Program-made: the position numbers and the translations under genes
DNA from: Nitrospirillum amazonense
Lineage (GTDB): Bacteria; Pseudomonadota; Alphaproteobacteria; Azospirillales; Azospirillaceae
Direction of reading: 5' to 3'
Assembly (NCBI RefSeq): GCF_007828045.1
Contig: NZ_VITN01000015.1
Location: 110,189 to 174,188 of the forward strand
DNA: 64,000 bases
In this document: positions 37,001 through 45,604 of the stretch, piece by piece
Layout of the letters: each line of letters opens with the position of its first letter
Numbering within the stretch: position 1 is the stretch's first letter
Notes under the pieces: generated by a model
Seen by the model: only the letters and a program-made list of their open reading frames with translations
Database searches by the model: none
What the model was told of the DNA's origin: nothing

Positions 37001-37759
37001 ATGGACATCGACACCTTGGAAGACCTGCTGGCCACCGGCCTGGTCCGCGACGCCCGCTTCACCGCCATGGACTGGCGTGACCTGGATGCCGCCGGCTGCC
37101 GGTTCGAGAATTGTGTTTTCGAGGACGTGCGCTTCACCGCCATCGACTTCAGCGACGCCCGCTTTCGCGCTTGCCACTTCATCCGCTGCCGCCTGTCGCA
37201 CGCCAAACTGCGCGACGCGGTGCTGGAGGAGTGCCGCTTCATCGACCCGGAGGACAAGACCGCCGGCTGCACCCTGGCCTTCAGCGACCTGCGGGCCGCC
37301 CGCCTCAGCCGCTGCGACCTGTCCTTCGCCACGCTGGACCGTTGCACCCTGTTCGACGTGGAGGCGGAGGACTGCACCTTCTTCGGCGCACGCTTCCACC
37401 TGGTGGACTTCCACCACGCGCTCAGCCGGGCGCAAACGGTGCATCGCGCCACGTTCCGCGACTGCACCTTCGAATTGACCGACCTGTCGCGGCTGTCGCT
37501 GCGCGACGCCGTGATCACCCGCTGCCGCTTGCGGGAAACCGACCTGCACGCCACCGACCTGACGGACGCGGATTTGCGCGATAGCGACCTGTTCCAGGCC
37601 ACCCTCACCGACGCCAAACTGGATGGCGCCGACCTGCGCGGGGCGGAGGTCAGCGGCTTGGACATCCGGCAGTTGGCCGGCTACGACGGCCTGAAGATCG
37701 CGGCTGACCAGCAGCACCTGTTGCTAGCCGCCGCCGGCATCGAGGTGTGCGAAGACTGA
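37001..37759 (+). CDS. Pentapeptide-repeat protein (Qnr/MfpA-like architecture)
   Basis: 252 aa made almost entirely of A(D/N)LXX-type repeats forming a right-handed beta helix: FTAMDWRDLDAAGCRFENC, then FTAIDFSDARFRAC, and TDLTDADLRDSDLFQATL near the end. Length and lack of signal peptide recall Qnr proteins that shield DNA gyrase, but the loops of that family cannot be verified by eye. It stands alone between pobA and pcaG and is flanked on both sides by gene remnants, suggesting insertion and rearrangement here. Confidence 0.75.
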   Translation: MDIDTLEDLLATGLVRDARFTAMDWRDLDAAGCRFENCVFEDVRFTAIDFSDARFRACHFIRCRLSHAKLRDAVLEECRFIDPEDKTAGCTLAFSDLRAARLSRCDLSFATLDRCTLFDVEAEDCTFFGARFHLVDFHHALSRAQTVHRATFRDCTFELTDLSRLSLRDAVITRCRLRETDLHATDLTDADLRDSDLFQATLTDAKLDGADLRGAEVSGLDIRQLAGYDGLKIAADQQHLLLAAAGIEVCED

Positions 37760-37776
37760 TACAGGGAGACAGGGAC

Positions 37777-37922
37777 ATGGAACGACATACCGGCGGCTGG
37801 TGAACCTGGGATCCCTGGATACGCCTGACCAGTTCAAGCCGACCTATGAGAACTGGATCATCCGGCGCGAAGCCTGGCTGCCGCCCTTTCCGCTGAACCG
37901 CGGTTATGAGCGTGACCGGTAG
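37777..37922 (+). pseudogene. Internally deleted remnant of a GFA-domain gene
   Basis: A start-like ATG at 37777 after GGGAGACAGGG gives only MERHTGGW before a stop. In another frame from 37797 the DNA reads LVNLGSLDTPDQFKPTYENW, then RREAWLPPFPL and YERDR, ending at TAG 37920-37922. That sequence is typical of the C-terminus of GFA (glutathione-dependent formaldehyde-activating-like) proteins. The zinc-binding Cys region (CHC and CxxC) is missing, so I read this as start and end joined by an internal deletion. Confidence 0.65.
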
Positions 37923-38004
37923 ACCGCCGGCCGCTACGAGGAATAGGGCCGGAAGAGACCCGGCCGGGCGAACCGGGCCTTTCCAGCACGTCGAAGGGAA
38001 ACGG

Positions 38005-38607
38005 TCAGCAGTCGAAGAACACCGTTTCCTTCTCGCCCTGCAAATGGACGTCGAAGCGGAAGGTAGGCACCTCCGATCCGCCTTGGCCCCCGGCCTGGCG
38101 TGTGGCGATCAGGGTCTGACGGCGGTTCACCAGCTCGATGGACAGCAGTGCGGGGTCGGCGGCGTTGGCCTCGGGACGGTCATCGAAATAGATGCGGGTG
38201 TGCAGGTGGATGTTGATGCCGCGCGCGAACAGCAGCAGGGAGCAGTGCGGCGCCTGCGGCCGGCCGTCGATCCAGGGCGTGGCGCCGGGACGAACGGTCT
38301 CGAACCCCCACAGGCCCGTCTGCGGGTCAGCGCCCACGCGGCCCCAGCCCCGGAAGCCGGGGGCGTTATAAGTGCCGGTGCTGTCGGCCTGCCACAACTC
38401 CAGCATCACGTCGCGCAGGGGATGGCCGGAGCCGTCCCAGACCACGCCCTCGATGCGGATCCGCTCGCCTGGCACGCCGCCGCCCGCCAGGACGTGCAGC
38501 TTCTCCTGGGTTCGCAGGTTCAGGCCGGCGAAATGCGGCAGGCAGCCGATATGGACGTAGGGGCCGCCGGTCTGCGAGGGGGTTTCCTTCAGGTACGGGA
38601 CAGGCAT
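38005..38607 (-). CDS. pcaG: Protocatechuate 3,4-dioxygenase alpha subunit
   Basis: Non-catalytic alpha chain of the intradiol dioxygenase, 200 aa. Family stretches are PSQTGGPYVHIGCLPHFAGL and VWDGSGHPLRDVMLELWQAD, followed by a shortened C-terminal segment (FDVHLQGEKETVFFDC). A GGAGGGG site precedes ATG 38607. Only 3 bases separate it from pcaH, so the pair is translated together. Confidence 0.95.
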   Translation of the reverse strand: MPVPYLKETPSQTGGPYVHIGCLPHFAGLNLRTQEKLHVLAGGGVPGERIRIEGVVWDGSGHPLRDVMLELWQADSTGTYNAPGFRGWGRVGADPQTGLWGFETVRPGATPWIDGRPQAPHCSLLLFARGINIHLHTRIYFDDRPEANAADPALLSIELVNRRQTLIATRQAGGQGGSEVPTFRFDVHLQGEKETVFFDC

Positions 38608-38610
38608 GGC

Positions 38611-39357
38611 TCAGTTCCCCTCCGGCCGGTTCTCAAAGAAGGTCGAGCGGCGGCCGCGCAACACGATGTCGAAGCGATAGACCAGGCTGTCGAAGGGCAC
38701 CATCTCGTTCATGTCCAGCTTGGCCACCAGCATGTCCACCGCCGCCTTGTCGCGGATGGTGCCGATGATGGGGCACAGCGGGATCAGCGGGTCGCCCTCG
38801 AAATACATCTGGGTCACCAGGCGCTGGGCGAAGGCGTTGCCGAACAGCGAGAAATGGATGTGCGAAGGGCGCCAGTCGCTGTTGTGGTTCATCCAGGGAT
38901 AAGGCCCCGGCTTGATGGTGCGGAAGAAATAGCGCCCGTCGTCGTCGGTGACGCAGCGACCGCAGCCGCCGAAATTGGGGTCCAGCGGCGCCAGGTAGCG
39001 ATCGTTGCCGTGGCGATATCGGCCGCCGGCGTTGGCCTGCCAGACCTCCACCAGGCTGCCCTTCACCGGGCGCCCCATCTCATCCACCACGCGGCCGTGG
39101 ACGATAATGCGCTCACCAATGGCCTCGCCGCCGGTGGTGATGTAGTTGCGGATCAGGTCATTGTCCAAGGGGTCCAGGTCACCGTGGCCGAACACGGGGC
39201 CGGTGCGCTCACCAATCGACTGGCGCAGGGACACCAGCGCCTTGCCCGGCGAGCGCAGGACGGACGTCTTGTACGGCGGCGTGAAGGCCGGCGGATGCCA
39301 GGCACGGTCGCGCCGGGTGAATTCTCCCCAGGGGAACTCTCTGGTATCGCTACTCAT
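38611..39357 (-). CDS. pcaH: Protocatechuate 3,4-dioxygenase beta subunit
   Basis: Catalytic Fe(III) chain, 248 aa, that opens protocatechuate to 3-carboxy-cis,cis-muconate. Iron ligands are recognisable: Tyr in GGRYRHGND, Tyr in PGPYPWMNH, and the two His in [13 protein letters not shown] chose ATG 39357 ([13 protein letters not shown]), with GGGA upstream; a longer frame to 39483 would run through the operator region. It diverges from the LysR gene at 39515. Confidence 0.95.
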   Translation of the reverse strand: MSSDTREFPWGEFTRRDRAWHPPAFTPPYKTSVLRSPGKALVSLRQSIGERTGPVFGHGDLDPLDNDLIRNYITTGGEAIGERIIVHGRVVDEMGRPVKGSLVEVWQANAGGRYRHGNDRYLAPLDPNFGGCGRCVTDDDGRYFFRTIKPGPYPWMNHNSDWRPSHIHFSLFGNAFAQRLVTQMYFEGDPLIPLCPIIGTIRDKAAVDMLVAKLDMNEMVPFDSLVYRFDIVLRGRRSTFFENRPEGN

Positions 39358-39441
39358 CTCAGGTCCCGTCCTCCCGGGAATTGGTTTTTGAGAGGCGGGC
39401 CACGATGCGGCGCCCACATCTTTCACCCCCACCCTAGAGCA

Positions 39442-39487
39442 ATCGATGGTTCTGAAAATCCCATGCATGGGCATATAATCCATCGAT
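39442..39487. promoter_or_regulatory. Nested palindromes in the pcaH / LysR intergenic region
   Basis: Outer arms ATCGATGG (39442-39449) and CCATCGAT (39480-39487) enclose a perfect CCCATGCATGGG (39460-39471), nearly concentric. LysR-type regulators commonly bind such dyads between divergent genes. The left arm is part of TCGATGGTTCTG, shared with the pob region. Confidence 0.65.
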
Positions 39488-39514
39488 ATGGTTCATGGAT
39501 AAGCCGGGGCCGGT

Positions 39515-40447
39515 ATGGGCAGCTTCGATCATCTGGGCGTGGACGGCCACCTGTTGCGCCTGTTCGTGACGGTGTATGAGGAGGGGTCGGTCTCCGCCGC
39601 CGCCCGGCGGTTGGACATGGCGCAGTCGGCCGTCAGCCACGCGCTGAACCGCCTGCGCCGCCTGGTGGGCGACCCCTTGTTCGTGAAGTCCGGACGGCGC
39701 ATCGTCGCCACCCAGCATGCGGAACGCCTGGTGCCCCAGGCGCGGCTGCTCATGGATGGGCTGAAGGCCCTCACGGCCGGCGACGGCTTCGACCCGGCGC
39801 AGGCCCGCTTGTCCTGGACGGTGGCGGCCAACGACTTCCAGCGCGACCTGCTGCTGCCCCGCTTTTACGCCCGGGCGGCGGCGCAGCTGGCGGACTTCCG
39901 CCTGCAGGTCATCCCTTCCGGCCGCCCCACCAACGAGATGCTGCGGGAGGCGCGCTGCGACCTGCTGATCTCCCCCGCCCCGCCGGAAGGGCTGGACATC
40001 ATCCAGAAGCGGCTGTTCGACGACCGCTATGTCTGCGTCTTCGACGGCACGCGGCGGTCCGCCCCCGCCGGTGCCGCCGCCTTCCTGGCCGGGCGCCACG
40101 TCACCGTGGTCCACCCCTCGGCCGACCCGCTGAACTTCGACAAGGCGCTCGAGGGGCTGGGCATCCACCGCGACGTGGTGGTGTCGGTCGCCAACTTCTC
40201 AGGCCTGGCGCCCTTCCTGCGCGGCACCGATCTGATCGCCTGCATCCCCGGCCGGCTGCACAGGGTGGAACTGGCGGGCTTCGATGCCGCCCCCCTGCCC
40301 CCCGACCTGCTGGCCACGGCCCCGCCGGGCACCGACGCCCTGCGCATGTACATGGCCTGGCACCTGCGCGGCCAGCACGACCCCGCCCAGGCCTGGCTGC
40401 GCGGGCAGCTGGAGGCGGTGGCGCGGGAGATGGAGGACGGGGCTTAA
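39515..40447 (+). CDS. LysR-family regulator of the protocatechuate genes
   Basis: 310-aa regulator. The N-terminal winged helix is LLRLFVTVYEEGSVSAAARR and SQSAVSHALNRLRRLVGDPL-like (AQSAVSHALNRLRRL), followed by a two-lobed effector domain. It is of the NodD/LeuO-like branch and not the usual PcaQ type, judging from the first helix and the VGDPLFVKSGRR segment. It lies divergent from pcaHG and converges on pcaC with a 4-base overlap of the 3' ends, so control of pca genes is likely but not proven. Confidence 0.85.
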   Translation: MGSFDHLGVDGHLLRLFVTVYEEGSVSAAARRLDMAQSAVSHALNRLRRLVGDPLFVKSGRRIVATQHAERLVPQARLLMDGLKALTAGDGFDPAQARLSWTVAANDFQRDLLLPRFYARAAAQLADFRLQVIPSGRPTNEMLREARCDLLISPAPPEGLDIIQKRLFDDRYVCVFDGTRRSAPAGAAAFLAGRHVTVVHPSADPLNFDKALEGLGIHRDVVVSVANFSGLAPFLRGTDLIACIPGRLHRVELAGFDAAPLPPDLLATAPPGTDALRMYMAWHLRGQHDPAQAWLRGQLEAVAREMEDGA

Positions 40448-40833
40448 GCCCCCGCCCCGTCCAGCGCCGCGAACACCTCCGCCGCCTGGTGGAAGGCGGT
40501 GTTGGCGGCCGGCACGCCGCAATAGATGGCGCTTTGCAGGATCACTTCCTTGATCAGGTCGCGGGACACACCGTGCTGCACAGCGGCGCGGACGTGCATC
40601 TTGAACTCCTCCCCCCGGTTCAGGGCGATCATCATCGCCAGGGTCAGCAGGCGGCGGGTGGGGTGGTCGATGGCGGGCCGTGTCCAGATCTCCCCCCAGG
40701 CATAGCGGGTGATGAGGTCCTGGAACTCGGTGTTGAACTCGGTGCGGCCGGCCAGCGCCCGGTCGACGTGGGCCTCCCCCAGCACGGACTTGCGGGTCGC
40801 GAGGCCCAGGTCGAAACGCTCTTTCTCATCCAT
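40444..40833 (-). CDS. pcaC: 4-carboxymuconolactone decarboxylase
   Basis: 129-aa decarboxylase producing beta-ketoadipate enol-lactone. Typical CMD stretches are ERFDLGLATRKSVLGEAHVD, LLTLAMMIALNRGEEFKMH and EVILQSAIYCGVPAANTAFH. ATG 40833 is preceded by GAGGAG, 11 bases after pcaD. The frame stays open upstream into pcaD but in another phase, so this is not a PcaC-PcaD fusion (PcaL). Confidence 0.95.
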   Translation of the reverse strand: MDEKERFDLGLATRKSVLGEAHVDRALAGRTEFNTEFQDLITRYAWGEIWTRPAIDHPTRRLLTLAMMIALNRGEEFKMHVRAAVQHGVSRDLIKEVILQSAIYCGVPAANTAFHQAAEVFAALDGAGA

Positions 40834-40844
40834 GGGTCTGCTCC

Positions 40845-41624
40845 TCAGGCCAGGAAATCGATCACGGCGGCGGTGAAGGCGTCCGCCTGCTCGACATTCG
40901 ACAGGTGCGCGGCCTCCAGCATCGCCAGCGTGCTGCCCTTGATGTTGGCGTGCAGTTCCCGCGCCTTCTCCGGCGGGGTGGCAGGGTCCTGAGTGCCGCC
41001 GATGACCAGGGTGGGCACGGCGATGGCGGGCAGTTGCGGCCGCTGGTCCATGTCGCGGATGGCGGCACAGCAGCCCACATACCCCTGCGGCTTGGTGGCC
41101 AGCAGCAGCCGGCGCACCCCGTCCACGGCATCCGGCTGGGCAGCCACGAAGCCGGGGGTGAACCAACGCTGGATCACCGCCTCGGTGACGGCCGCCATGC
41201 CCTGGGCCGCCACCAGGTCCATGCGCCCCTGCCAGCTTTCCGCCGGGCCCATGTAGGCGGCGGTGTTGGCCAGCACCAGGCGGTCCAGCCGCTGGCCGGC
41301 GTTGATGCCCAGCCACTGGCCCACCATGCCGCCCTTGGACAGGCCGCAGAACCGGACGCGATAAATGTCCAGCTCATCCAGCAGGCCCAGCACGTCCTGG
41401 CCCAGCCGTTCCATGGTGTAAGGGCCGGCCGGCGCATCGCTGGCACCGTGGCCCCGGCTGTCATAGCGGATGACGCGGTAGTGTTGGGCCAGGGCCGCCA
41501 TCTGCGGTTCCCACATCGCCATGGCGGTGCCCAGCGAGTTGGACAGCACCAGGGGCGGCGCGTCGGCGGGACCATCGACGCGGTAGCTCAGATTGCAGCC
41601 ATCATCCAGGGTAATCAACGGCAT
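40845..41624 (-). CDS. pcaD: 3-oxoadipate enol-lactonase
   Basis: Alpha/beta hydrolase of 259 aa that opens the enol-lactone to beta-ketoadipate. The nucleophile elbow is CGLSKGGMVGQWLG (Ser near residue 95), the acid is in IGGTQDPATPPE, and the His in EAAHLSNVEQAD. N-terminal LVLSNSLGTAMAMWEPQ is characteristic of PcaD. GAGGAAG lies before ATG 41624. It sits between pcaB (81 bases upstream) and pcaC. Confidence 0.95.
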   Translation of the reverse strand: MPLITLDDGCNLSYRVDGPADAPPLVLSNSLGTAMAMWEPQMAALAQHYRVIRYDSRGHGASDAPAGPYTMERLGQDVLGLLDELDIYRVRFCGLSKGGMVGQWLGINAGQRLDRLVLANTAAYMGPAESWQGRMDLVAAQGMAAVTEAVIQRWFTPGFVAAQPDAVDGVRRLLLATKPQGYVGCCAAIRDMDQRPQLPAIAVPTLVIGGTQDPATPPEKARELHANIKGSTLAMLEAAHLSNVEQADAFTAAVIDFLA

Positions 41625-41705
41625 GGTGCGTCTTCCTCATGCATCGCGAGACGGGTGGGGGCGCGACCGCGACCGCCGATTGAGGGGGCATTTGATCGGC
41701 CTTGA

Positions 41706-43052
41706 TCAAACATCACGTGAACGAGCCGCCAGGGCTCGGGCGACGAATTGCGGCGCCATGCCTAGGTAGCTGGCGGGGTCCAGCGCCACCGCCAGTTGGT
41801 CCGGCGACAGGTGGGCCATGACCTCCGGCACCGTGGCCAGCACCCCGCCCAGGCCGCGGCCCTCGGCCACCGCCTGGCGGCTGGCCTTTTCCACCAGGCT
41901 GTGCGCCGGCCCCCGGCCCAGGGCCTGCCCCAGCGCCATGACGACCGATTCCGACATCAGCAGACCCCGGGTGATGTCGAGGTTGGCGCGCATGCGGCCG
42001 GCGTCCACCTGCAGCCCGGCCATGGCGTCGGCCATGACGCGCAGGCCGCCGCCCACCAGGCGGAAGATTTCCGGCAAGGTCTCCCACTCCGCGTGCCAGC
42101 CGCCCAGGCCGCGCTCCTGCTCCTGCGGCAGGGCGGCGAACAGCGTGGCGACCAGGGGCGGCACGCGGGTGGCGGCCGACAGCGCGACGGCGCAGGCCAC
42201 GGGATTGCGCTTGTGCGGCATGGCGGACGACCCGCCCTTGCCGGCCTCCGCCGACTCGAACGCCTCGCCCACCTCGGTCTGCATCAGCAGCGACAGGTCG
42301 CGGGCCATCTTGCCCAGCACGCCGGCCACCAGGCCCAGCGCCGCACCCAGCGCCACCAGCCGGTCGCGGTGGCCGTGCCAAGGCAAGTCGGGCAAGGCCA
42401 AATCCAAATCAACGGCCAGGGCCGCCGCGACATCCAGCCCCCGGTCCCCCAGGGCGGCCAGCGTGCCGGCGGCCCCACCGAACTGCAGCACCAGGCAGTC
42501 CCGCCCGGACGTGGCCAAGGCCCGGCGGGCGCGACCGACAGCGGCCATCCACCCGGCGGCCTTCAGCCCAAAGGTGGTGGGCAGGGCCTGCTGCATCCAG
42601 GTGCGCGCGGCCAGGGGTGTCTCGGCATGGGTGGCCGCCAGGCGGGCCAGATGCCCCTCCAGCGCGTCCAAGTCCTTGTCCACCAGTGGCAGGGCCTGGC
42701 GGATTTGCAGGACCAGGCCGGTGTCCATGATGTCCTGGCTGGTGGCGCCCCAATGAACGAAGCGGCTGGCGTCGGGATCAGCCGCGGCCACCCCCGCCGT
42801 CAGCGCCTTAACCAGGGGAATGGCGGTGTTGCCGGCCTTGGCCGCGGCATGGCCCAGGGCATCCAGGTCGAAACGCTCGGCCCGGCAGTGTGCGGCGATG
42901 GCGGCGGCGGCGGCCGGGGGAATGATGCCCAGCCCCGCCTCCGCCCGCGCCAAGGCCGCCTCAAAATCCAGCATGCCCTGTACGGTGGCGGTATCGGTGA
43001 ACACCGCGTCCACCGCCCCGCCCCGGAACAGCGGGTCCAGCAATCCAGGCAT
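41706..43052 (-). CDS. pcaB: 3-carboxy-cis,cis-muconate cycloisomerase
   Basis: Fumarase/aspartase-superfamily enzyme of 448 aa that lactonises the ring-cleavage product. The signature GKGGSSAMPHKRNPVACAV is intact, with VHWGATSQDIMDTGLVLQ and LAARTWMQQALPTTFG upstream. GGGAGGAG precedes ATG 43052. First gene of pcaBDC. The pathway after beta-ketoadipate (pcaIJ, pcaF) is not encoded in this window. Confidence 0.95.
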   Translation of the reverse strand: MPGLLDPLFRGGAVDAVFTDTATVQGMLDFEAALARAEAGLGIIPPAAAAAIAAHCRAERFDLDALGHAAAKAGNTAIPLVKALTAGVAAADPDASRFVHWGATSQDIMDTGLVLQIRQALPLVDKDLDALEGHLARLAATHAETPLAARTWMQQALPTTFGLKAAGWMAAVGRARRALATSGRDCLVLQFGGAAGTLAALGDRGLDVAAALAVDLDLALPDLPWHGHRDRLVALGAALGLVAGVLGKMARDLSLLMQTEVGEAFESAEAGKGGSSAMPHKRNPVACAVALSAATRVPPLVATLFAALPQEQERGLGGWHAEWETLPEIFRLVGGGLRVMADAMAGLQVDAGRMRANLDITRGLLMSESVVMALGQALGRGPAHSLVEKASRQAVAEGRGLGGVLATVPEVMAHLSPDQLAVALDPASYLGMAPQFVARALAARSRDV

Positions 43053-43362
43053 CTCTCACTCCTCCCGCCGTTCTTGAAGGGCGGGGGCCACGATAGCACC
43101 GGATCGGCGGGAATGAGCCATGCCACGCACCAGGAACAGCTGTGCATTCCCGAACAAACGTTCTCCAGACGAACATCTGCTGCGACGCCATGGCCGCCCT
43201 CCGGTTCTCGACATTGTTTGGCCACACCGTCTCGGGCATAAAGGGGCGGGCGCTCGCCTTGTCGATCAGGCTTTTGGCGGCCGGCGCACGCCACCCCGAT
43301 AGAGCGAGGCGGATGTGTGGTTAGCCAAAGGCGAGCCGGATGTGTGGTTAGGATGTGTTTGA
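43053..43362. other. Intergenic region with direct repeats upstream of RgpF-like gene
   Basis: 310 bases between pcaB (leftward) and the first RgpF-like gene (rightward). The right end holds two 21-bp direct repeats, GCGAGGCGGATGTGTGGTTAG-type, at 43304-43324 and 43331-43351, differing at one base. A third partial GGATGTGT follows at 43351. I see no credible gene in the rest. Confidence 0.6.
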
Positions 43363-44385
43363 GTGCGTGACCTGTTTCGCCGTATCGTCCGCCAAGTTGC
43401 CTATCGCAGCCGCCTGCTGATCACGCGTACGGCCGATTACGCCGAGTTGCTGCTTTTCCCCCCACCTCCTGCGGTGGGCCGGATCGAGAAAAGCTGGACC
43501 GGCCAGGTGCCGCTGGACGGCGCGGCCCGGGTGGCCGTCTTCATGCACTTCGCGCGAACCGACACCATCGCCCCCTATGTCCGCTATCATGTCCGCAAGC
43601 TGCGGGAAGCGGGTTTCGCCGTGGTCTTCGCCAGCAACACGCCCTGCCTGAGCGACCAGACGGTGGCGCCCCTGCTGCCGGACGTGGCGCTGGCCTTTTC
43701 CCGCCAGAACATCGGTTGGGATTTCGCCGCCTATCGCGAGGCCATTTCCCTGGTGCCGGGGTTGGAAGAGCGCGACATGCTGCTGATCACCAACGACAGC
43801 GTCTTCGGCCCCCTCTACGACCTGGATCCCCTGATCGCCCGCGCGACACCGGCCGAGGCCGACATCTGGGGCAGCACCGACAGCTGGGAGCGCCATTATC
43901 ACCTGCAAAGCTTCTTCCTGCTGTTCCACCAGCGGGCGCTGCGCTCCGAGGCCTTCCGGCGGTTCTGGGACGGCGTCCGCTGCTTCCGGCGCAAGCATTG
44001 GATCATCGAGAAATATGAGATCGGGCTGACGCGGATGCTGCAGGACGGCGGGCTGCGCTGCAAGGCGCTGTTCCCCTACAACACCGTCACCGAAACATTC
44101 ATGCGGTCCCATACGCCGCGAACCGCGCCGCCCAAAGCGGACAGGACATCACCGGCCGGGTACGCGCAAATGCTCGCCAACCGCATCAAGGCTTCCATTC
44201 CCATCAACCAGACCCATTTTTTCTGGTACGAACTGACCGTGGGCCTGGGCTTTCCTTTCATCAAACGCGAATTGCTGCAAAAGAATCCGGCCAACATTCC
44301 CAATGTTGATGATTGGGAACACGTTGTATCCAGGGTTTCCAACTATGATACCGGCCTGATCCGCGAGCACCTTTCACCACGGTAG
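43363..44385 (+). CDS. RgpF-like rhamnan-synthesis-family protein (copy 1)
   Basis: 340 aa, resembling RgpF-family (rhamnan synthesis F) proteins in cell-surface polysaccharide loci. Recognisable segments are VAVFMHFARTDTIAPYVRYH, GFAVVFASNTPCLSD, the core NIGWDFAAYREAI, LLITNDSVFGPLYDLD and ADIWGSTDSWERHYHLQSFF. It starts at GTG 43363 with an AGGATG upstream; the next gene's paralogous N-terminus aligns with this start. Probably a glycosyl-transferring or glycan-modifying enzyme acting at the membrane; substrate unknown. Confidence 0.78.
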   Translation: MRDLFRRIVRQVAYRSRLLITRTADYAELLLFPPPPAVGRIEKSWTGQVPLDGAARVAVFMHFARTDTIAPYVRYHVRKLREAGFAVVFASNTPCLSDQTVAPLLPDVALAFSRQNIGWDFAAYREAISLVPGLEERDMLLITNDSVFGPLYDLDPLIARATPAEADIWGSTDSWERHYHLQSFFLLFHQRALRSEAFRRFWDGVRCFRRKHWIIEKYEIGLTRMLQDGGLRCKALFPYNTVTETFMRSHTPRTAPPKADRTSPAGYAQMLANRIKASIPINQTHFFWYELTVGLGFPFIKRELLQKNPANIPNVDDWEHVVSRVSNYDTGLIREHLSPR

Positions 44386-44519
44386 CGTAGAAGTAGCGCC
44401 ATTTCTTTCATGCGTCGACCTGGCGGGTTTGGCCCCCGCGCGATGGTCGACAGCTTTGCTTTCAGAACTCCAGCGTATCGCCTATAATGGGTATCCAAGG
44501 CGGGGGATTTATCGGTTTC

Positions 44520-45590
44520 ATGTCTGACACGTTCCTTAAGATGCTCAAGAAGGGTGTCCGACTGCCGATGCTGTTGGTCGACGGCGCGGACTTGGCGCGC
44601 TGCCTGGCGGCACCCATCCTGCCCCGACTGGCCACGGTCAAGGCCAGCCTTCCCGGCCACTTGCCGCTGGACGGGGCCCGCAAGGTCGCCATCTTCAACC
44701 ATTATGACCCACGCGGCATTGTCCATGACTATGTCGTCTATTTCGTCGCCAAGCTGGCGGAGGCCGGCTATGCCGTCATCTTCGCCAGCAACTGTCCCAA
44801 ATTGTCGGCCAAGGAAACCGGCAAGGTGCTGCCGCATGTCGCCTGGGTGCTGAAACGGCGCAATATCGGCTGGGACTTCGGCGCGTTCAAGGACGCCATC
44901 GCCCTCATCCCGGACCCCGGCGCCCTGGACCAGTTGTTGATCACCAACGACAGCATCTACGGCCCCCTGCAGGATCTGGCGGAGGTGGTCCGCCAGGCGG
45001 ACCCGGCCCAGGCGGGTATCTGGGGGTTGACCGACAGCTGGGACCGCCACTTCCACCTGCAGAGCTATTTCCTGATTTTCCATCATGCGGCCCTGAAGCA
45101 TCCCAGCTTCTTGAAGTTCTGGAAGAAGGTTCGCTATTACCGGCGCAAGCGCTGGGTCATCCGTGATTATGAAATCGGCATGACGCGCTTCTTCCTGCGG
45201 GCCGGCATCCAGTGCCGGGCCCTGCTGCCCTACCGCAGCGTGGTTTCCGAAATTTCGAAGCCGCTGAACGAGGCGCTGGACCGGTCCAAGCAGCAGGACG
45301 CCGTGGTCGACAACCATGGCAACAGCCAAGGGCAGATTCTGCCCTATCTGCGCCAGCTGCAAAAGGCCATCAACCAGGGGCGGCCCCTGAACCAGACCCA
45401 TTATTTCTGGGATTACCTGGTGGCCCGCAAGGCCAGCCCGTTCATCAAACGCGATCTGCTGCAGCGCAATCCCGTTGGCATCCCCTGCGTGCAGCGCTGG
45501 GAAGAGGTCATCCGCGCCTCCTCGCCCTCATACGACACCAGCCTCATCCTGCATCATCTGCAACTGTCAATGCGCAACCGGGTGCACTGA
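44520..45590 (+). CDS. RgpF-like rhamnan-synthesis-family protein (copy 2)
   Basis: 356-aa paralog of the gene before it. Shared core: FASNCPKLSAKETG, RRNIGWDFGAFKDAI, LLITNDSIYGPLQDL, IWGLTDSWDRHFHLQSYF, and a matching C-terminal NQTHYFW plus SPFIKRDLLQRNP. ATG 44520 (MSDTFLKMLKKG) aligns with copy 1; an ATG at 44487 falls inside a TATAAT-like box (44483-44488) and is less likely. The 134-base gap after copy 1 may hold a separate promoter. It converges on the Sel1 gene with only 14 bases between. Confidence 0.8.
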   Translation: MSDTFLKMLKKGVRLPMLLVDGADLARCLAAPILPRLATVKASLPGHLPLDGARKVAIFNHYDPRGIVHDYVVYFVAKLAEAGYAVIFASNCPKLSAKETGKVLPHVAWVLKRRNIGWDFGAFKDAIALIPDPGALDQLLITNDSIYGPLQDLAEVVRQADPAQAGIWGLTDSWDRHFHLQSYFLIFHHAALKHPSFLKFWKKVRYYRRKRWVIRDYEIGMTRFFLRAGIQCRALLPYRSVVSEISKPLNEALDRSKQQDAVVDNHGNSQGQILPYLRQLQKAINQGRPLNQTHYFWDYLVARKASPFIKRDLLQRNPVGIPCVQRWEEVIRASSPSYDTSLILHHLQLSMRNRVH

Positions 45591-45604
45591 GGGGCGCGGC
45601 CCTA

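Noticed and set aside
40444..41316. Apparent fusion of PcaC with an upstream 160-residue extension
   Set aside because: The extension is pcaD read out of phase, and pcaC has its own GAGGAG and ATG at 40833.
44483..44488. TATAAT as promoter for the second RgpF-like gene
   Set aside because: The box is good, but no -35 at 16-18 bases has more than a weak match, so I note it only with the gene.
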